Shown: positions 62,972-64,000 of the stretch, piece after piece
Position numbering within the stretch: position 1 is the stretch's first letter
How the letters are laid out: each line of letters starts with the position of its first letter
Assembly: GCF_010119195.1 (NCBI RefSeq)
Contig: NZ_WRXL01000002.1
Coordinates: 372,001-436,000 of the forward strand
Length of the DNA stretch: 64,000 bases
Direction of reading: 5' to 3'
Source of the DNA: Haloarcula salina
GTDB lineage: Archaea > Halobacteriota > Halobacteria > Halobacteriales > Haloarculaceae
The notes under the pieces: generated by a model
The model's database searches: none
Told to the model about the DNA's origin: nothing
Seen by the model: only the letters and a program-made list of their open reading frames with translations
Translations under genes and position numbers: made by a program

Positions 62972-63469
62972 ATGGGGTTGTTCCGAACGGGCGGGATTCT
63001 CGGGATCGCGGAGTCGGCCCTCGAGTTCGCGCTCGCGGCCTCCGAGGAGTCCCATCCCAACGAGTACATGGGGCTCCTCCGGGGCGATGACGCCAGCAAG
63101 CTCGGGCTCGACGAGGACGGGACGGTCCTGACCGACGTGCTCGTCATCCCGGGGACGCAGTCGAACCCGGTGAGCGCGACCGTCAAGACGAGCATGGTGC
63201 CGAACGACATGCGAGCCGCGGGGTCGATCCACTCGCACCCGAACGGCGTCCTCAAGCCGAGCGACGCCGACCTCGCAACGTTCGGGCGCGGCGACGTGCA
63301 CATCATCGTGGGCTATCCGTACGGCCGCGACGACTGGCAGGCCTTCGACAACGACGGCAACGAGGTCGAACTGCCGGTACTCGACGTGGACCCGCCCGAG
63401 GAGGCGTTCTTCGACTTCGACCAGTCCGACATCGACGCCGAACTCCGCGAGGAGGAGTTCGACCGGTGA
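62972..63469 (+). CDS. JAMM/MPN+ metalloprotease (SAMP deconjugase-like)
   Basis: 165 residues. The JAMM zinc site is complete: E31 in HPNEYMGLL, then H87 and H89 in [16 protein letters not shown] with D100 at the HxHx10D spacing, and S97. This group includes haloarchaeal HvJAMM1, which cleaves small ubiquitin-like modifiers (SAMPs) from protein targets. ATG 62972 is preferred over GTG 62966. Overlaps ribL by four bases, so the two are co-translated. Confidence 0.93.
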   Translation: MGLFRTGGILGIAESALEFALAASEESHPNEYMGLLRGDDASKLGLDEDGTVLTDVLVIPGTQSNPVSATVKTSMVPNDMRAAGSIHSHPNGVLKPSDADLATFGRGDVHIIVGYPYGRDDWQAFDNDGNEVELPVLDVDPPEEAFFDFDQSDIDAELREEEFDR

Positions 63470-63894
63470 CCCGCGTCGTCGCGCAGGGCACGTTCGACAT
63501 TCTCCACCCGGGCCACGTCCACTACCTGCGTGACGCCGCCGACATGGGCGACGAACTCCACGTCATCGTCGCCCGCTCGGTCAACGTCACGCACAAGGCT
63601 CAGCCAGTGGTCCCCGACGAGCAGCGCCGCGAGATGGTCGCCGCGCTCAAGCCCGTCGACGAGGCGCACCTGGGCCATCCGGAGGACATCTTCGTGCCCA
63701 TCGAACGCATTCAACCGGACGTCATCGCGCTCGGCTACGACCAGCACCACGACGACGAGCAACTGAAAGCGGCGCTCGCCGCCCGCGGCCTCGACTGCGA
63801 GATTCGTCGCGCGAGCCCGCTCGAAGCCGAGGCGGCAGAGCGGCTGCTGTCGACCGGACGGATCATCGACAAGGTGCTCGACGAGCGAGACTGA
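63466..63894 (+). CDS. ribL: FAD synthase (archaeal RibL-type nucleotidyltransferase)
   Basis: 142 residues from GTG 63466. The cytidylyltransferase-like active site [13 protein letters not shown] near 9-21 and a late ALGYDQHH and [15 protein letters not shown] are the RibL pattern, which makes FAD from FMN and ATP. Short length fits RibL, not bifunctional bacterial RibF. Overlaps the JAMM gene by GTGA. Confidence 0.93.
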   Translation: MTRVVAQGTFDILHPGHVHYLRDAADMGDELHVIVARSVNVTHKAQPVVPDEQRREMVAALKPVDEAHLGHPEDIFVPIERIQPDVIALGYDQHHDDEQLKAALAARGLDCEIRRASPLEAEAAERLLSTGRIIDKVLDERD

Positions 63895-63906
63895 GGGGTC
63901 GACTCC

Positions 63907-64000
63907 TCAGCCCGACGGGTCCGTCGTCGGCGTTCCCGCGCTCTCGACGGTGATGATCGCCTCCGAGACGACCCGCTCGTCTGTGGTTTCGGAGCCCGCT
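63907..64000 (-). CDS. Partial CDS running off the right edge
   Basis: The last 30 codons of a minus-strand frame ending in TGA at 63907-63909. The readable tail is GSETTDERVVSEAIITVESA followed by GTPTTDPSG. Codon use is haloarchaeal (GC-rich third positions). Function cannot be told from this piece. Confidence 0.5.
   Translation of the reverse strand, partial: AGSETTDERVVSEAIITVESAGTPTTDPSG

Noticed and set aside
1-64000. CRISPR arrays, prophage, integrases, transposases, rRNA genes
   Set aside because: None seen: no regularly spaced repeats, no transposase or integrase motifs, no rRNA sequence.

Overview
The window is a chromosomal segment of a halophilic archaeon (class Halobacteria). 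The evidence is the very high G+C with GC-rich third positions, strongly acidic proteins, haloarchaeal TATA boxes about 25-30 bases upstream of many leaderless starts, an archaeal Cdc48, ribosomal protein S8e, the haloarchaeal gene order trpD-trpF-trpE-trpG, a HalX response regulator, an intron-containing elongator tRNA-Met, and many protein families known only from haloarchaea. Genus cannot be fixed from sequence reading alone. Most of the window is ordinary core genome; I see no CRISPR array, prophage, integrase or intact insertion sequence.

Layout. 1-9 kb: Cdc48 ATPase, a membrane protein, a zinc-free MDR oxidoreductase, a four-CBS protein with a ribosome-hibernation-factor-like tail, a one-repeat lycopene cyclase domain protein, small regulators, a methyltransferase and tRNA-Val(GAC). 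9-13 kb: the tryptophan operon trpDFEG behind a TGTAC/GTACA inverted repeat. 13.8-17 kb: adenosylcobalamin-dependent ribonucleotide reductase. 17-24 kb: a membrane-anchored sulfite-oxidase-type molybdoenzyme, a four-PAS histidine kinase, a TVP38-type membrane protein and haloarchaeal hypotheticals. 24.2-28.5 kb: elongator tRNA-Met with an intron, then a lower-G+C cassette of GT2, GtrA and GT39-type glycosyltransferase genes, then an AT-rich stretch and a fragment of a hydantoinase B gene. 28.5-35.8 kb: response regulator, flavin split-barrel protein, site-2 protease, pyrF, small proteins, rps8e and two copies of a palindromic repeat. 35.8-41.7 kb: phoU divergent from pstSCAB. 41.7-43.9 kb: TatD-like hydrolase, NYN-domain protein and HD phosphohydrolase. 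44-48.5 kb: glycine cleavage genes gcvT-gcvH-gcvPA-gcvPB. 48.6-53 kb: a large PAS/GAF histidine kinase facing a response regulator, small proteins, msrA. 53-58 kb: flippase-like membrane protein, cobalamin adenosyltransferase, purE, NCS2 permease. 58-64 kb: HEAT-repeat protein, secreted phospholipase-D-like protein, S1/OB/DHH phosphoesterase, JAMM protease, ribL, and the end of a gene that runs off the right edge.

How genes fit together. The phosphate block is a self-contained uptake system with a divergent AbrB-PhoU regulator. The glycosylation block looks like a polyprenyl-phosphate-sugar route: synthase (GT2), membrane carrier (GtrA) and lipid-sugar-dependent transferase (GT39-like). The B12-dependent reductase depends on the cofactor made by the adenosyltransferase at 54.5 kb. 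The most interesting signals are the CBS-HPF fusion, the palindromic repeat whose arms supply stop codons to two facing genes, the TRP-box-like operator of trpDFEG, the hydantoinase remnant beside the glycosylation cassette, the repeated insert in the ATP-binding domain of a kinase, and three convergent gene pairs that share a CTAG double stop.
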